A stretch of DNA of 12,634 nt from DUMC01 sp035362115 (GCA_035362115.1 DAOSDD010000123.1:1-12634), one strand, 5' to 3'. Counted from the stretch's first letter, positions 1 through 5,991 are shown. A program made the numbers and translations. The notes: a model not told the origin generated them from the letters alone.

Positions 1-153
1 TCAACGCTTCCGAGGTTAGCTGACGGATTCGGACTGAAAGGAATTAGCCCTACCAAAAAACATCAGATAAAATTCTAACTCAATGTTTTTGGATTCACCC
101 CAATTTATATGGTTCCCCCGTATCCTGCATAAAATTACAGGAATTCAGCAATT
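1..153 (-). promoter_or_regulatory. c-di-AMP riboswitch (ydaO/yuaA class), 3' end at the window edge
   Basis: Read on the minus strand, this RNA has the conserved blocks of the ydaO/yuaA aptamer in order. They are a small UCCUG/CAGGA hairpin (about 145-122), GGGGGAACC (119-111), GGGGUGAAUCC (101-91), GGUAGGGC (54-47), UCCGAAUCCGUCAGCUAACC, and CUCGGAAGCG ending at position 5. This class binds cyclic di-AMP and usually turns off downstream genes for cell-wall hydrolases, potassium or osmolyte transport. The expression platform and the regulated gene lie beyond position 1, so the target is unknown. A good promoter sits just upstream at 224-252. The class call rests on recalled consensus blocks, not on a covariance model. 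Confidence 0.88.
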
Positions 154-223
154 AAATATTAGTTTTAGTTATATATTTGTCTCTTTGTATACAAATGACA
201 TTAATATATTTTCTAATTATATT

Positions 224-252
224 ATTTTATACTTTTTTCCAAAATAATGCAA
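224..252 (-). promoter_or_regulatory. Predicted sigma-A promoter for the riboswitch transcript
   Basis: On the minus strand, -35 TTGCAT (252-247) and -10 TAAAAT (229-224) are separated by 17 bp. The expected start, near 217, gives a leader of about 65 nt before the aptamer. No other strong hexamer pair was found between the repeat array and the riboswitch. Confidence 0.6.
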
Positions 253-299
253 ACACTATAATGTGTTATTATTAATATTTATAGTTAATGTTATAGTGT
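253..299. repeat. Inverted repeat upstream of the riboswitch promoter
   Basis: ACACTATAA (253-261) and TTATAGTGT (291-299) are perfect 9-bp inverted arms separated by 29 bp. The nearer arm directly abuts the -35 hexamer of the minus-strand promoter at 224-252. It could be a regulator site or a weak hairpin. The A+T-rich composition makes chance possible. Confidence 0.35.
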
Positions 300-330
300 A
301 TACTAATACTTTCTTGCATATCCTTTATTT

Positions 331-524
331 TTCAATCACCGTTTCAATAAATACATCTAGATAAAACCGCCATGGATCTTCATGGTTTTATTTCCTTTGT
401 TGTATTTATTATAACATAAGGCAATTCGCCAATCGAATTGCTTCACACCGTTTCAATAAATACATCTAGATAAAACTGCCATGGATCTTCATGGTTTTAT
501 TTCCTTTGTTGTATTTATTATAAC
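331..524. repeat. Tandem palindromic repeat array, locus 1 (period 109 bp)
   Basis: Two copies of a unit are seen, with CACCGTTTC starting at 337 and 446. Each copy holds a long hairpin closed by AATAAATAC and GTATTTATT (346-354 with 402-410; 455-463 with 511-519). Its inner stems are ATAAAA/TTTTAT and CCATG/CATGG around a GATCTT loop. Between copies lies a second hairpin at 421-441, GCAATTCG / CCAAT loop / CGAATTGC. The first copy lacks this small hairpin and is slightly diverged at its left edge (TTCAATCACC). The right edge abuts the LCP stop codon at 525. The two copies are almost identical, differing for example at CCGCC versus CTGCC. The same element recurs at 3872-4206. The family is not recognised; a non-coding structured or MITE-like repeat is the best description. 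Confidence 0.9.
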
Positions 525-1478
525 TTATCTAGAAAATTTTTCTTCAATTAATTTTGCTGTTTTGTCTTTATCATATATATAATACCATAAATTGTCTGTA
601 TATACCGAGTCTCCTGGCAGAGTATATGCTTTAATATTTGTAATATTGATTTTATTTATGTTTCTTAAATAGTACCTAAAATCGTTTAGACTGATATTTG
701 TTCTTGCATGCTCTTTTAATATGCTAAATATTTCATCTGTTTTGGAAAAATACCTCAGGTTGAATTTCTGTTGTATCAAGGCTTTAATAAATTTCTGCTG
801 CGCCTCTATTCTCCCTAAATCACCATCTATATACCCCTGTCCGGGATTGTTGCCTTTACGGTATCTAACAAATTCCTCTGCTTTTTCACCGTTCAATACC
901 TGTATGCCTTTTTGCAGATTAATATGTAAATTCTGGACAGGATCATCATATTTCATATGGAAAGGTACATCAATTTCAACTCCGCCTAATTCATCTACTA
1001 TTTTTCTAAATGCAAGAAAACCTATAGTAATATAATAATCTACAGGCAGCCCGGTTATCTCCTCAATTCTAGATATTAACAGCTTTTCTCCTCCCATACC
1101 AATCATTGCATTAATTTTCTCATCCGCACCGTTAATATGCACTTTAGTATCACGGGAAATGGATAATATATTAATTGTACTTTCCCAGGGCTTATAGTTC
1201 ACAAGTATTATTACATCCGACCTAACCATGTCTTCATCCAAGCCAAGTATAAGAAGGTTTACAGGAATTTCATCAATTTCGCCTTCATTCCCGTTCCTAT
1301 TCTTGTTATCCATATTTCCCGAATATTCATCGGAATTATTATTCTTTTTCTCCTGTATTCGGCTTTTCATTTCCTGCTCAAGTTCCTGGTTTGCAAAATG
1401 GATTATGGCAATTCCATCTATAAACAGGATGGGAATTACAAATATGCAAATTATCATGATCATTTTTTTTAAAATCAT
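525..1478 (-). CDS. LCP (LytR-CpsA-Psr) family cell-wall glycopolymer transferase
   Basis: LCP proteins move polyprenyl-linked glycopolymers such as teichoic acids or capsule onto peptidoglycan at the outer face of the membrane. The 317-residue product has a basic N-terminus, one membrane segment (about 6-28) and an Asn/Asp-rich linker (45-70). The LCP domain runs from about 72 to 235. Visible family motifs are VRSDVIIL (R86, D88), SISRDT (R109, D110), FVRYRKG (about 203-209) and GDLGRIEAQQKF (R223, Q227), which match the pyrophosphate-lipid and Mg binding pattern. I chose the ATG at 1478 because GGTGG lies 6 nt upstream. The ATG at 1490 gives four more residues but has no ribosome site. A promoter lies at 1526-1553. 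The gene ends directly against the locus 1 repeat array. The glycopolymer is unknown, so no symbol is given. Confidence 0.88.
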   Translation of the reverse strand: MILKKMIMIICIFVIPILFIDGIAIIHFANQELEQEMKSRIQEKKNNNSDEYSGNMDNKNRNGNEGEIDEIPVNLLILGLDEDMVRSDVIILVNYKPWESTINILSISRDTKVHINGADEKINAMIGMGGEKLLISRIEEITGLPVDYYITIGFLAFRKIVDELGGVEIDVPFHMKYDDPVQNLHINLQKGIQVLNGEKAEEFVRYRKGNNPGQGYIDGDLGRIEAQQKFIKALIQQKFNLRYFSKTDEIFSILKEHARTNISLNDFRYYLRNINKINITNIKAYTLPGDSVYTDNLWYYIYDKDKTAKLIEEKFSR

Positions 1479-1525
1479 ATCATCCACCATCGCAGTCGCT
1501 ATAATTTACCTATATAATATTATGT

Positions 1526-1553
1526 CTTATATTTGAGCATATAATACTGTCAA
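1526..1553 (-). promoter_or_regulatory. Predicted promoter of the LCP gene
   Basis: On the minus strand, -35 TTGACA (1553-1548) is a consensus match. A 16-bp spacer separates it from -10 TATAAG (1531-1526). The expected start near 1519 gives a leader of about 40 nt to the ATG at 1478. Confidence 0.6.
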
Positions 1554-1594
1554 GTTAATGACTGGTGCAAGACGCATTTTCAATTTTTGATGTG

Positions 1595-1623
1595 AAAAAG
1601 GCGCTGAACTCAGCGCCTTTTTT
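1595..1623. terminator. Rho-independent terminator after dapL (bidirectional form)
   Basis: GGCGCTG (1600-1606) pairs with CAGCGCC (1611-1617) around an AACT loop. Five A's lie to the left and six T's to the right, so the hairpin can end transcripts on either strand. In context it ends the dapF-dapL transcript on the minus strand and separates it from the LCP promoter. Confidence 0.9.
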
Positions 1624-1680
1624 ATATGATCACTTTTATGCAATTTCTACTTCCTGTTGATTTGTTAATATTTTAATCAT

Positions 1681-2919
1681 TTAATCCAGTTTTAATCTTA
1701 CTTTCAACCGCTCAATAGCCTCCATTGTACTCTCTCTGCTTCCGAATGCGGTTAATCTGAAATATCCCTGACCGCTTGGTCCGAAACCTACTCCAGGTGT
1801 TCCAACAATATTGGCTTCGTTTAGCAGTTTGTCAAAAAATGTCCAGGAATCCATGTTGTTTGGGGTCTTAAGCCAGATATATGGAGCATTCACTCCTCCG
1901 AAAACCTGCAAACCCAAACTTAAAAGGCCTTCTCTGATGATTTTGGCATTGGTCATATAATAATCAATAAGAGACTTTATTTGTTTCTGCCCTTCATCTG
2001 TGTAAACTGCAGCTGCTCCTTTTTGAATAATGTATGAAACACCGTTAAATTTAGTTGTCTGTCTTCTGTTCCATAGTTTATTTAATGGAACAGCATCTCC
2101 TTTTTCCGTATAAGCCATAACAGTTTTAGGTACAACTGTATATGCACACCTTGTACCGGTAAAACCTGCATTTTTGGAGAAGCTTCTGAACTCAATTGCT
2201 ACATCCTTTGCTCCTTCGATTTCATAAATGCTATGAGGTATGCCTTTTTCCTGAATATATGCTTCATATGCGCCATCGTATAATATTACAGCTTTATTCT
2301 CTCTTGCATAGTCAACCCATTTTTTAAGTTCAGACTTTGGAAGGGTCATCCCTGTTGGGTTATTAGGATAGCAAAGGTATATCATATCAACCTTTTCCTT
2401 TGGCAATTCAGGGATAAAATTGTTCTCAGCATTGCATGAAATATATACAACCTTTTCAAATTTGCCGGTTTCACTTAATGAACCTGTTCTTCCCGCCATA
2501 ACATTTGTATCAATATATACAGGATATACAGGGTCTGTAACAGCGATTATATTATCAAGCCCGAATATCTCCTGAATGTTGCCGGTATCACATTTTGAAC
2601 CATCACTTATAAAAATTTCATCTTCATCAAGTGATATTCCTAAAGGTTTGTAATCATATTCAATAACTTTCTGAATAAGAAATTTGTAGCCCTGCTCAGG
2701 TCCATAACCCTTAAAGGTTTTTTCATGAGCCATTTCATCTACAGCTTCATGCAAGCTTTTTATTACACTCTCAGGTAAGGGTCTGGTAACATCACCTATA
2801 CCAAGACGTATAATATCCGCTTCAGGATGTTCATCTTTAAACCTGGCAACACGTCTTCCAATTTCAGCGAAAAGGTAGCTTCCAGGAAGTTTCAAATAAT
2901 TCTCATTAACTCTTACCAT
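1681..2919 (-). CDS. dapL: LL-diaminopimelate aminotransferase
   Basis: This PLP enzyme (EC 2.6.1.83) converts tetrahydrodipicolinate directly to LL-2,6-diaminopimelate using glutamate, bypassing the succinyl and acetyl branches of lysine synthesis. The 412-residue product is full length for the family. It is a fold-type I aminotransferase: YPNNPTG (184-190) holds the cofactor-binding Asn, YDGAYEAY (214-221) the Asp and Tyr, and SFSKNAGFTG carries the Schiff-base Lys249. The N-terminal block around LPGSYLFAEIGRR and the IRLGIGDVTRPLP segment are typical of DapL. The ATG at 2919 is preceded by GAGAGGGG about 8 nt away. It lies 78 nt downstream of dapF, which uses its product, so the two are probably one transcript ending at the 1595-1623 hairpin. 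The spacer is a 12-bp tandem repeat. Confidence 0.95.
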   Translation of the reverse strand: MVRVNENYLKLPGSYLFAEIGRRVARFKDEHPEADIIRLGIGDVTRPLPESVIKSLHEAVDEMAHEKTFKGYGPEQGYKFLIQKVIEYDYKPLGISLDEDEIFISDGSKCDTGNIQEIFGLDNIIAVTDPVYPVYIDTNVMAGRTGSLSETGKFEKVVYISCNAENNFIPELPKEKVDMIYLCYPNNPTGMTLPKSELKKWVDYARENKAVILYDGAYEAYIQEKGIPHSIYEIEGAKDVAIEFRSFSKNAGFTGTRCAYTVVPKTVMAYTEKGDAVPLNKLWNRRQTTKFNGVSYIIQKGAAAVYTDEGQKQIKSLIDYYMTNAKIIREGLLSLGLQVFGGVNAPYIWLKTPNNMDSWTFFDKLLNEANIVGTPGVGFGPSGQGYFRLTAFGSRESTMEAIERLKVRLKLD

Positions 2920-2930
2920 AATTTTCCCCT

Positions 2931-2990
2931 CTCAGCAATTTTTTGAGTAATACTTTCAGTAGCATTTTCAGCAATATTTTCAGCAATATT
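2931..2990. repeat. 12-bp tandem repeat in the dapF-dapL spacer (5 copies)
   Basis: Five head-to-tail 12-mers fill most of the spacer. On the plus strand the units start at 2931, 2943, 2955, 2967 and 2979, and the last two are identical (TTCAGCAATATT). The others differ at 2-5 positions. On the minus strand one frame across them is fully open. It encodes a repeat of the type N-I-A-E and ends with a TAA that overlaps codons 2 and 3 of dapL. No start codon or ribosome site is seen for that frame. Replication slippage is the simplest origin. Confidence 0.85.
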
Positions 2991-2997
2991 ATTTATT

Positions 2998-3855
2998 CTA
3001 TAAATGACTTATATCAATGCGACCCTCAAAGACCTTTGTAGCAGGCCCGGTCATATAAACATGGTTATCTTTTTCTTTCCACTCAATAACCAGATCTCCT
3101 CCAAGCAACTTAATAGTAGCTTTTCTTTCACTTACATTATTAAGTACGGAGGCAACAAGAACGGCAGATGCCCCTGTACCGCAGGCCATGGTTTCTCCGG
3201 CTCCTCTTTCCCACACCCGCATCTTGAGAGTACTTCTATCTATGACCTGTACAAACTCTGCGTTTATTTTTCTGGGGTAGAGATCATGTTTTTCCATTTT
3301 AGGTCCTATCACCTCAAGCGGAAAATTCATAACATCATCTACATAAGTAATGGCATGAGGATTTCCCATTGATACTCCTGTTGCTTTATATGTTCTCCCA
3401 TCAATTTCAACGGGTTCGGATATAAACTTTTCCTTATCACTTTTTATTGGTATATCCCGCGGCAAAAGAACCGGTTCTCCCATATCAACAGTCACAAGCA
3501 CCACCTGATTATATTCTGTTACCATATCAAGGAATTTAATTCCAGCAAGTGTTTCTATGCTTACTGCAGTTTTTTGAGTAAGCTTGTTATCATAAACATA
3601 TTTTCCAACACAACGTATTGCATTTCCGCACATTTCCGCTTCAGACCCATCTGAATTAAACATTCTCATCCTGAAATCCGCTGCTTTGGAAGGCATAATA
3701 AGTACAAGTCCGTCAGAGCCAATTCCAAAATGTCTGTCACTAATAAATTTAGCAACTGCTGACGGATTTTCAATTATCTTTTCAGGACATTTATCTACGC
3801 AGTTCACGTATACATAATCATTGCCCAATCCATGCATTTTTGTAAATTCTATCAT
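2998..3855 (-). CDS. dapF: Diaminopimelate epimerase
   Basis: DapF (EC 5.1.1.7) interconverts LL- and meso-diaminopimelate without a cofactor, using two cysteines as acid and base. The meso form feeds both lysine synthesis and peptidoglycan. The 285-residue product has the N-terminal FTKMHGLGNDYV block, the first catalytic Cys76 in AEMCGNAIRCVG and the second, Cys225, in MACGTGAS, so it appears active. Length is normal for the family. The ATG at 3855 has GGGAGG 7 nt upstream. It is the first gene of a dapF-dapL pair, which places the epimerase before the aminotransferase that supplies its substrate. A possible extended -10 promoter at 3876-3884 lies in the edge of the locus 2 repeat array. 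Confidence 0.96.
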   Translation of the reverse strand: MIEFTKMHGLGNDYVYVNCVDKCPEKIIENPSAVAKFISDRHFGIGSDGLVLIMPSKAADFRMRMFNSDGSEAEMCGNAIRCVGKYVYDNKLTQKTAVSIETLAGIKFLDMVTEYNQVVLVTVDMGEPVLLPRDIPIKSDKEKFISEPVEIDGRTYKATGVSMGNPHAITYVDDVMNFPLEVIGPKMEKHDLYPRKINAEFVQVIDRSTLKMRVWERGAGETMACGTGASAVLVASVLNNVSERKATIKLLGGDLVIEWKEKDNHVYMTGPATKVFEGRIDISHL

Positions 3856-3875
3856 ACATCAACCTCCCGCTGTAT

Positions 3876-3884
3876 ATTATAACA
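3876..3884 (-). promoter_or_regulatory. Possible extended -10 promoter of dapF inside the repeat edge
   Basis: The minus strand reads TGTTATAAT (3884-3876), a full extended -10 element. There is no convincing -35; the nearest hexamer at 16 bp is GATTGG. The start would fall near 3869, leaving a very short leader with GGGAGG at its front. The same nine bases recur at most unit ends of both arrays. Confidence 0.4.
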
Positions 3885-4099
3885 TCAGTGCAATCCGCCA
3901 ATCGGATTGCTTCACACCGTTTCAATAAATACACAAAGATAAAACCGCCATGGAACTTTATGGTTTTATTTCCTTTGCAGTATTTATTATAACATCAGTG
4001 CAATCCGCTAATCGGATTGCTTCACACCGTTTCAATAAATACAAAAAGATAAAACCGCCATGGAACTTTATGGTTTTATTTCCTTTGCAGTATTTATTA

Positions 4100-4199
4100 N
4101 NNNNNNNNNNNNNNNNNNNNNNNNNNNNNNNNNNNNNNNNNNNNNNNNNNNNNNNNNNNNNNNNNNNNNNNNNNNNNNNNNNNNNNNNNNNNNNNNNNN
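4100..4199. other. Assembly gap of 100 Ns inside a tandem repeat
   Basis: Exactly 100 undetermined bases, which looks like a default scaffold spacer rather than a measured length. The left flank ends in TATTTATTA and the right flank begins TAACAT, which together rebuild the normal repeat-unit end. The missing sequence is thus likely a whole number of repeat units, possibly none. Confidence 0.95.
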
Positions 4200-4284
4200 T
4201 AACATATCCCGGGGTATGGCTGCAAACAAATTAACGTACATGAAAAGAGTTTCACCCTGCCCTAATGCAGAACCCTAACTAACA

Positions 4285-5016
4285 TCACTTACTAATAATT
4301 TCTTCTAATGGTTCTACTTGGGTGCATGATACCTGTGCCATTGTTTTTACCGGCCTTGCCCATATAACTGCATTTTTAATAACTCTTAAGATATCCTGAT
4401 TATAATATATTGGGAAGGTTTCATGCCCAGGCTGGAAATAAAATACCTTACCATAGCCTCTGTTATAACAGCAACCACTTCTGAACACTTCCCCTCCCTG
4501 GAACCATCCAATAAATACAAGGGTATCCGGTTCGGGGATATCAAACCTTTCTCCATACATTTCTTCATGCTCCAATTCTATGTATTCTCCTATTCCTTCA
4601 GCAATAGGATGTCCAGGTTCAACTACCCATAATCTTTCCTTCTCTGCGATTTCTCTCCACTTGAGGGTACAACTTGTTCCCATCAATTTAGTAAATATTT
4701 TTGACATATGGGAAGAATGAAGTGCAATAAGGCCCATCCCGCAAAGAACTCTATTATAAATCTTATTAACAATCTCATCATTTACTTTTTCATGAGCAGT
4801 ATGTCCCCACCAGATCAGAACATCCGTATTATTAAGCACCTCATCCGTGAGTCCATGCTCAGGTTCTTCTAAAGTTGCTGTTCTAACCTCCAGTTCATCA
4901 TATTGCTTTAGGTATGCGGCAATGGCTCCATGTATACCCTCAGGGTATATTTCGGCTGGTTTCCCGCCCCTTTTTTCATGCCTGTACTCATTCCACACTG
5001 TTACTCTGATTTTCAT
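4285..5016 (-). CDS. ThuA-like domain protein (class I glutamine amidotransferase-like fold)
   Basis: The 243-residue product matches the ThuA / trehalose-utilisation family in layout. It has an N-terminal KIRVTVWNEYRHE strand, HGAIAAYL, the DVLIWWGHTAHEKV block (about 85-98), GLIALHSSHMSK, and a C-terminal GYGKVFYFQPGHETFPIYYN segment. ThuA proteins have a flavodoxin/GATase-I-like fold and are linked to trehalose or other disaccharide use through 3-keto sugars. The exact reaction here is not shown by sequence. There is no signal peptide, so it is probably cytoplasmic. The ATG at 5016 has AAGGGGG about 9 nt upstream. It stands alone, with its own promoter (5063-5091) and a LacI/CcpA-like operator at the start site, which suggests sugar-dependent control. 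Confidence 0.85.
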   Translation of the reverse strand: MKIRVTVWNEYRHEKRGGKPAEIYPEGIHGAIAAYLKQYDELEVRTATLEEPEHGLTDEVLNNTDVLIWWGHTAHEKVNDEIVNKIYNRVLCGMGLIALHSSHMSKIFTKLMGTSCTLKWREIAEKERLWVVEPGHPIAEGIGEYIELEHEEMYGERFDIPEPDTLVFIGWFQGGEVFRSGCCYNRGYGKVFYFQPGHETFPIYYNQDILRVIKNAVIWARPVKTMAQVSCTQVEPLEEIISK

Positions 5017-5042
5017 ATAATTTACCCCCTTTGAAAAATTAA

Positions 5043-5056
5043 TGTAACGGATTACA
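5043..5056. promoter_or_regulatory. LacI/CcpA-type operator (cre-like) at the ThuA-like gene start site
   Basis: TGTAACGGATTACA has perfect TGTAA/TTACA arms around four bases. Compared with the catabolite-responsive-element consensus TGWAANCGNTNWCA, one position differs, in the central CG. It covers roughly +1 to +14 of the predicted minus-strand transcript, a classic repression site. Which LacI-family protein binds cannot be told from the window. Confidence 0.55.
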
Positions 5057-5062
5057 TTGAAT

Positions 5063-5091
5063 ATTGTAACCTATAAAGTAGAAATGTTCAA
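5063..5091 (-). promoter_or_regulatory. Predicted sigma-A promoter of the ThuA-like gene
   Basis: On the minus strand, -35 TTGAAC (5091-5086), a 17-bp spacer and -10 TACAAT (5068-5063) form a strong pair. The start falls near 5056, at the upstream edge of the operator at 5043-5056, and gives a leader of about 40 nt. Confidence 0.7.
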
Positions 5092-5119
5092 TAAACATTA
5101 TAAAAATTAAAAGTCTCTA

Positions 5120-5247
5120 CTATATCCTCCACTTATACGGCTTATCAATATTTTCTTCAAATAAAATACGCTCAAATTTAAGCTATTATGATATTTATGC
5201 ACCCGAAGAACTTCACCTGATGCATTTTTATATAAAAAATAAGGCAT
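5120..5247 (-). pseudogene. Possible frameshifted small gene of about 42 codons
   Basis: From an ATG at 5247 the minus strand reads MPYFLYKNASGEVLRV and then HKYHNS. One inserted base near 5175 (AGCTT to AGCCTT) would restore a continuous frame through LKFERILFEENIDKPYKWRI to a TAG at 5120-5122. The 128-nt span is one base short of 43 codons, as expected for a single deletion. Without the shift the frame runs on for 46 residues in total. No ribosome site is seen and I recognise no family. It may be a decayed gene, a sequencing error or chance. Confidence 0.25.
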
Positions 5248-5292
5248 AATTAATATATATTGTTTCAAGCGGAGAAGATTGGAGTGTTTTAT

Positions 5293-5991
5293 TTGGATAT
5301 ACTTATTATAATTCCTGCATTTAATGAAGAAAAATCAATAACATCGGTAATTAGTCAAATCCGGCTTCATATACCTGAAGCTGATATTTTAGTTATAAAT
5401 GACGGTTCTACAGATTCTACCGGCGAAAGGGCAAAAGCTGCAGGAGCAAATGTTGTTAATTTGCCTTTTAACCTTGGTATTGGCGGAGCTATGCAGACAG
5501 GATATCTGTATGCAAGATATAATAATTATGATATAGCCATACAAGTTGATGGGGACGGTCAACATGATCCTTCATACATACATCAATTAATAAAGCCTGT
5601 ATTAGAAGACTATGCCGACATGGTTATTGGTTCAAGATATATTCAGGAAACAGCTTATAAATCTTCTGCAGTAAGAAGGGTGGGAATGGTATTTTTCTCT
5701 CTGCTTGTTAAATTTCTGACTGATCAACATGTGAAAGATACAACATCAGGGTTCAGAGCCATTAACAGAAATATTATCAACTATTTTTCATTAAATTACC
5801 CTGTAGACTATCCGGAAGTTGATGTTCTTGTGAAACTTAAAAGAAAAAAATTTAAGGTAATGGAAATACCTGTGGAAATGAAAACCCGTAAAACAGGTAA
5901 ATCATCAATAACTCCCATACGTTCAATATATTACATGATAAAAGTTACACTATCATTGTTAATAGAGACTGTAAAAACAGTAGAATATTGA
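5293..5991 (+). CDS. GT2-family glycosyltransferase (DPM1/GtrB-like)
   Basis: The product resembles enzymes that transfer a sugar from a nucleotide donor to polyprenyl phosphate on the cytoplasmic face of the membrane. The 232 residues show the GT-A pattern: IIPAFNEEKSI (6-16), VINDGSTDST (34-43), GIGGAMQTG (62-70), the metal-binding DGD (86-88) in QVDGDGQHDP, VIGSRY and TSGFRAINR. There are no C-terminal membrane segments, so it is the short DPM1-like type. The start is uncertain. TTG at 5293 has GGAG 8 nt upstream and gives a typical N-terminus; GTG at 5284 has GGAG 9 nt upstream; TTG at 5260 gives 243 residues without a good site. It is followed 18 nt later by a DUF2304 gene, a frequent partner. 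Donor and acceptor are unknown. Confidence 0.88.
   Translation: MDILIIIPAFNEEKSITSVISQIRLHIPEADILVINDGSTDSTGERAKAAGANVVNLPFNLGIGGAMQTGYLYARYNNYDIAIQVDGDGQHDPSYIHQLIKPVLEDYADMVIGSRYIQETAYKSSAVRRVGMVFFSLLVKFLTDQHVKDTTSGFRAINRNIINYFSLNYPVDYPEVDVLVKLKRKKFKVMEIPVEMKTRKTGKSSITPIRSIYYMIKVTLSLLIETVKTVEY

Larger units (their letters stand above)
3872..4206. repeat. Tandem palindromic repeat array, locus 2 (period 110 bp, contains assembly gap)
   Basis: This is the same element as at 331-524 and in the same orientation. A partial right end (3872-3889, GTATATTATAACATCAGT) is followed by two full units. Each has a small hairpin (3890-3910 and 4000-4020; GCAATCCG / CCAAT or CTAAT loop / CGGATTGC) and a long hairpin closed by AATAAATAC and GTATTTATT (3924-3932 with 3980-3988; 4034-4042 with 4090-4098). 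Inside the first long hairpin CAAAG can also pair with CTTTG. The second unit runs into 100 Ns, and after the gap TAACAT completes the unit end. The true copy number is therefore unknown. Units within this locus are more alike than units of the two loci. Confidence 0.9.

Noticed and set aside
491..541. The repeat hairpin after the LCP stop as a rho-independent terminator
   Set aside because: On the minus strand the stem is A+T-rich with bulges and is followed by TTTTATCT, not a clean T-run. Weak termination is possible but not supported.
331..4206. The repeat arrays as a CRISPR array
   Set aside because: The sequence between the CRISPR-like 27-nt segments is about 82 nt and nearly identical in every unit, so there are no unique spacers, and no cas genes are present.
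331..4206. The repeat unit as an integron attC site or type III antitoxin RNA array
   Set aside because: No attC core pair (RYYYAAC with GTTRRRY) is in the right place, no integrase or toxin gene is present, and the unit is much longer than known type III antitoxin repeats.
4203..4218. Near-palindrome CATATCCCGGGGTATG beside the right edge of array 2
   Set aside because: No T-run follows on either strand, so it is not a terminator, and a single 16-bp palindrome gives no clear function.
3950..4278. Open frames across the repeat and the N gap
   Set aside because: They read through undetermined bases and repeat hairpins, have no ribosome site and mirror the repeat period; they are not genes.
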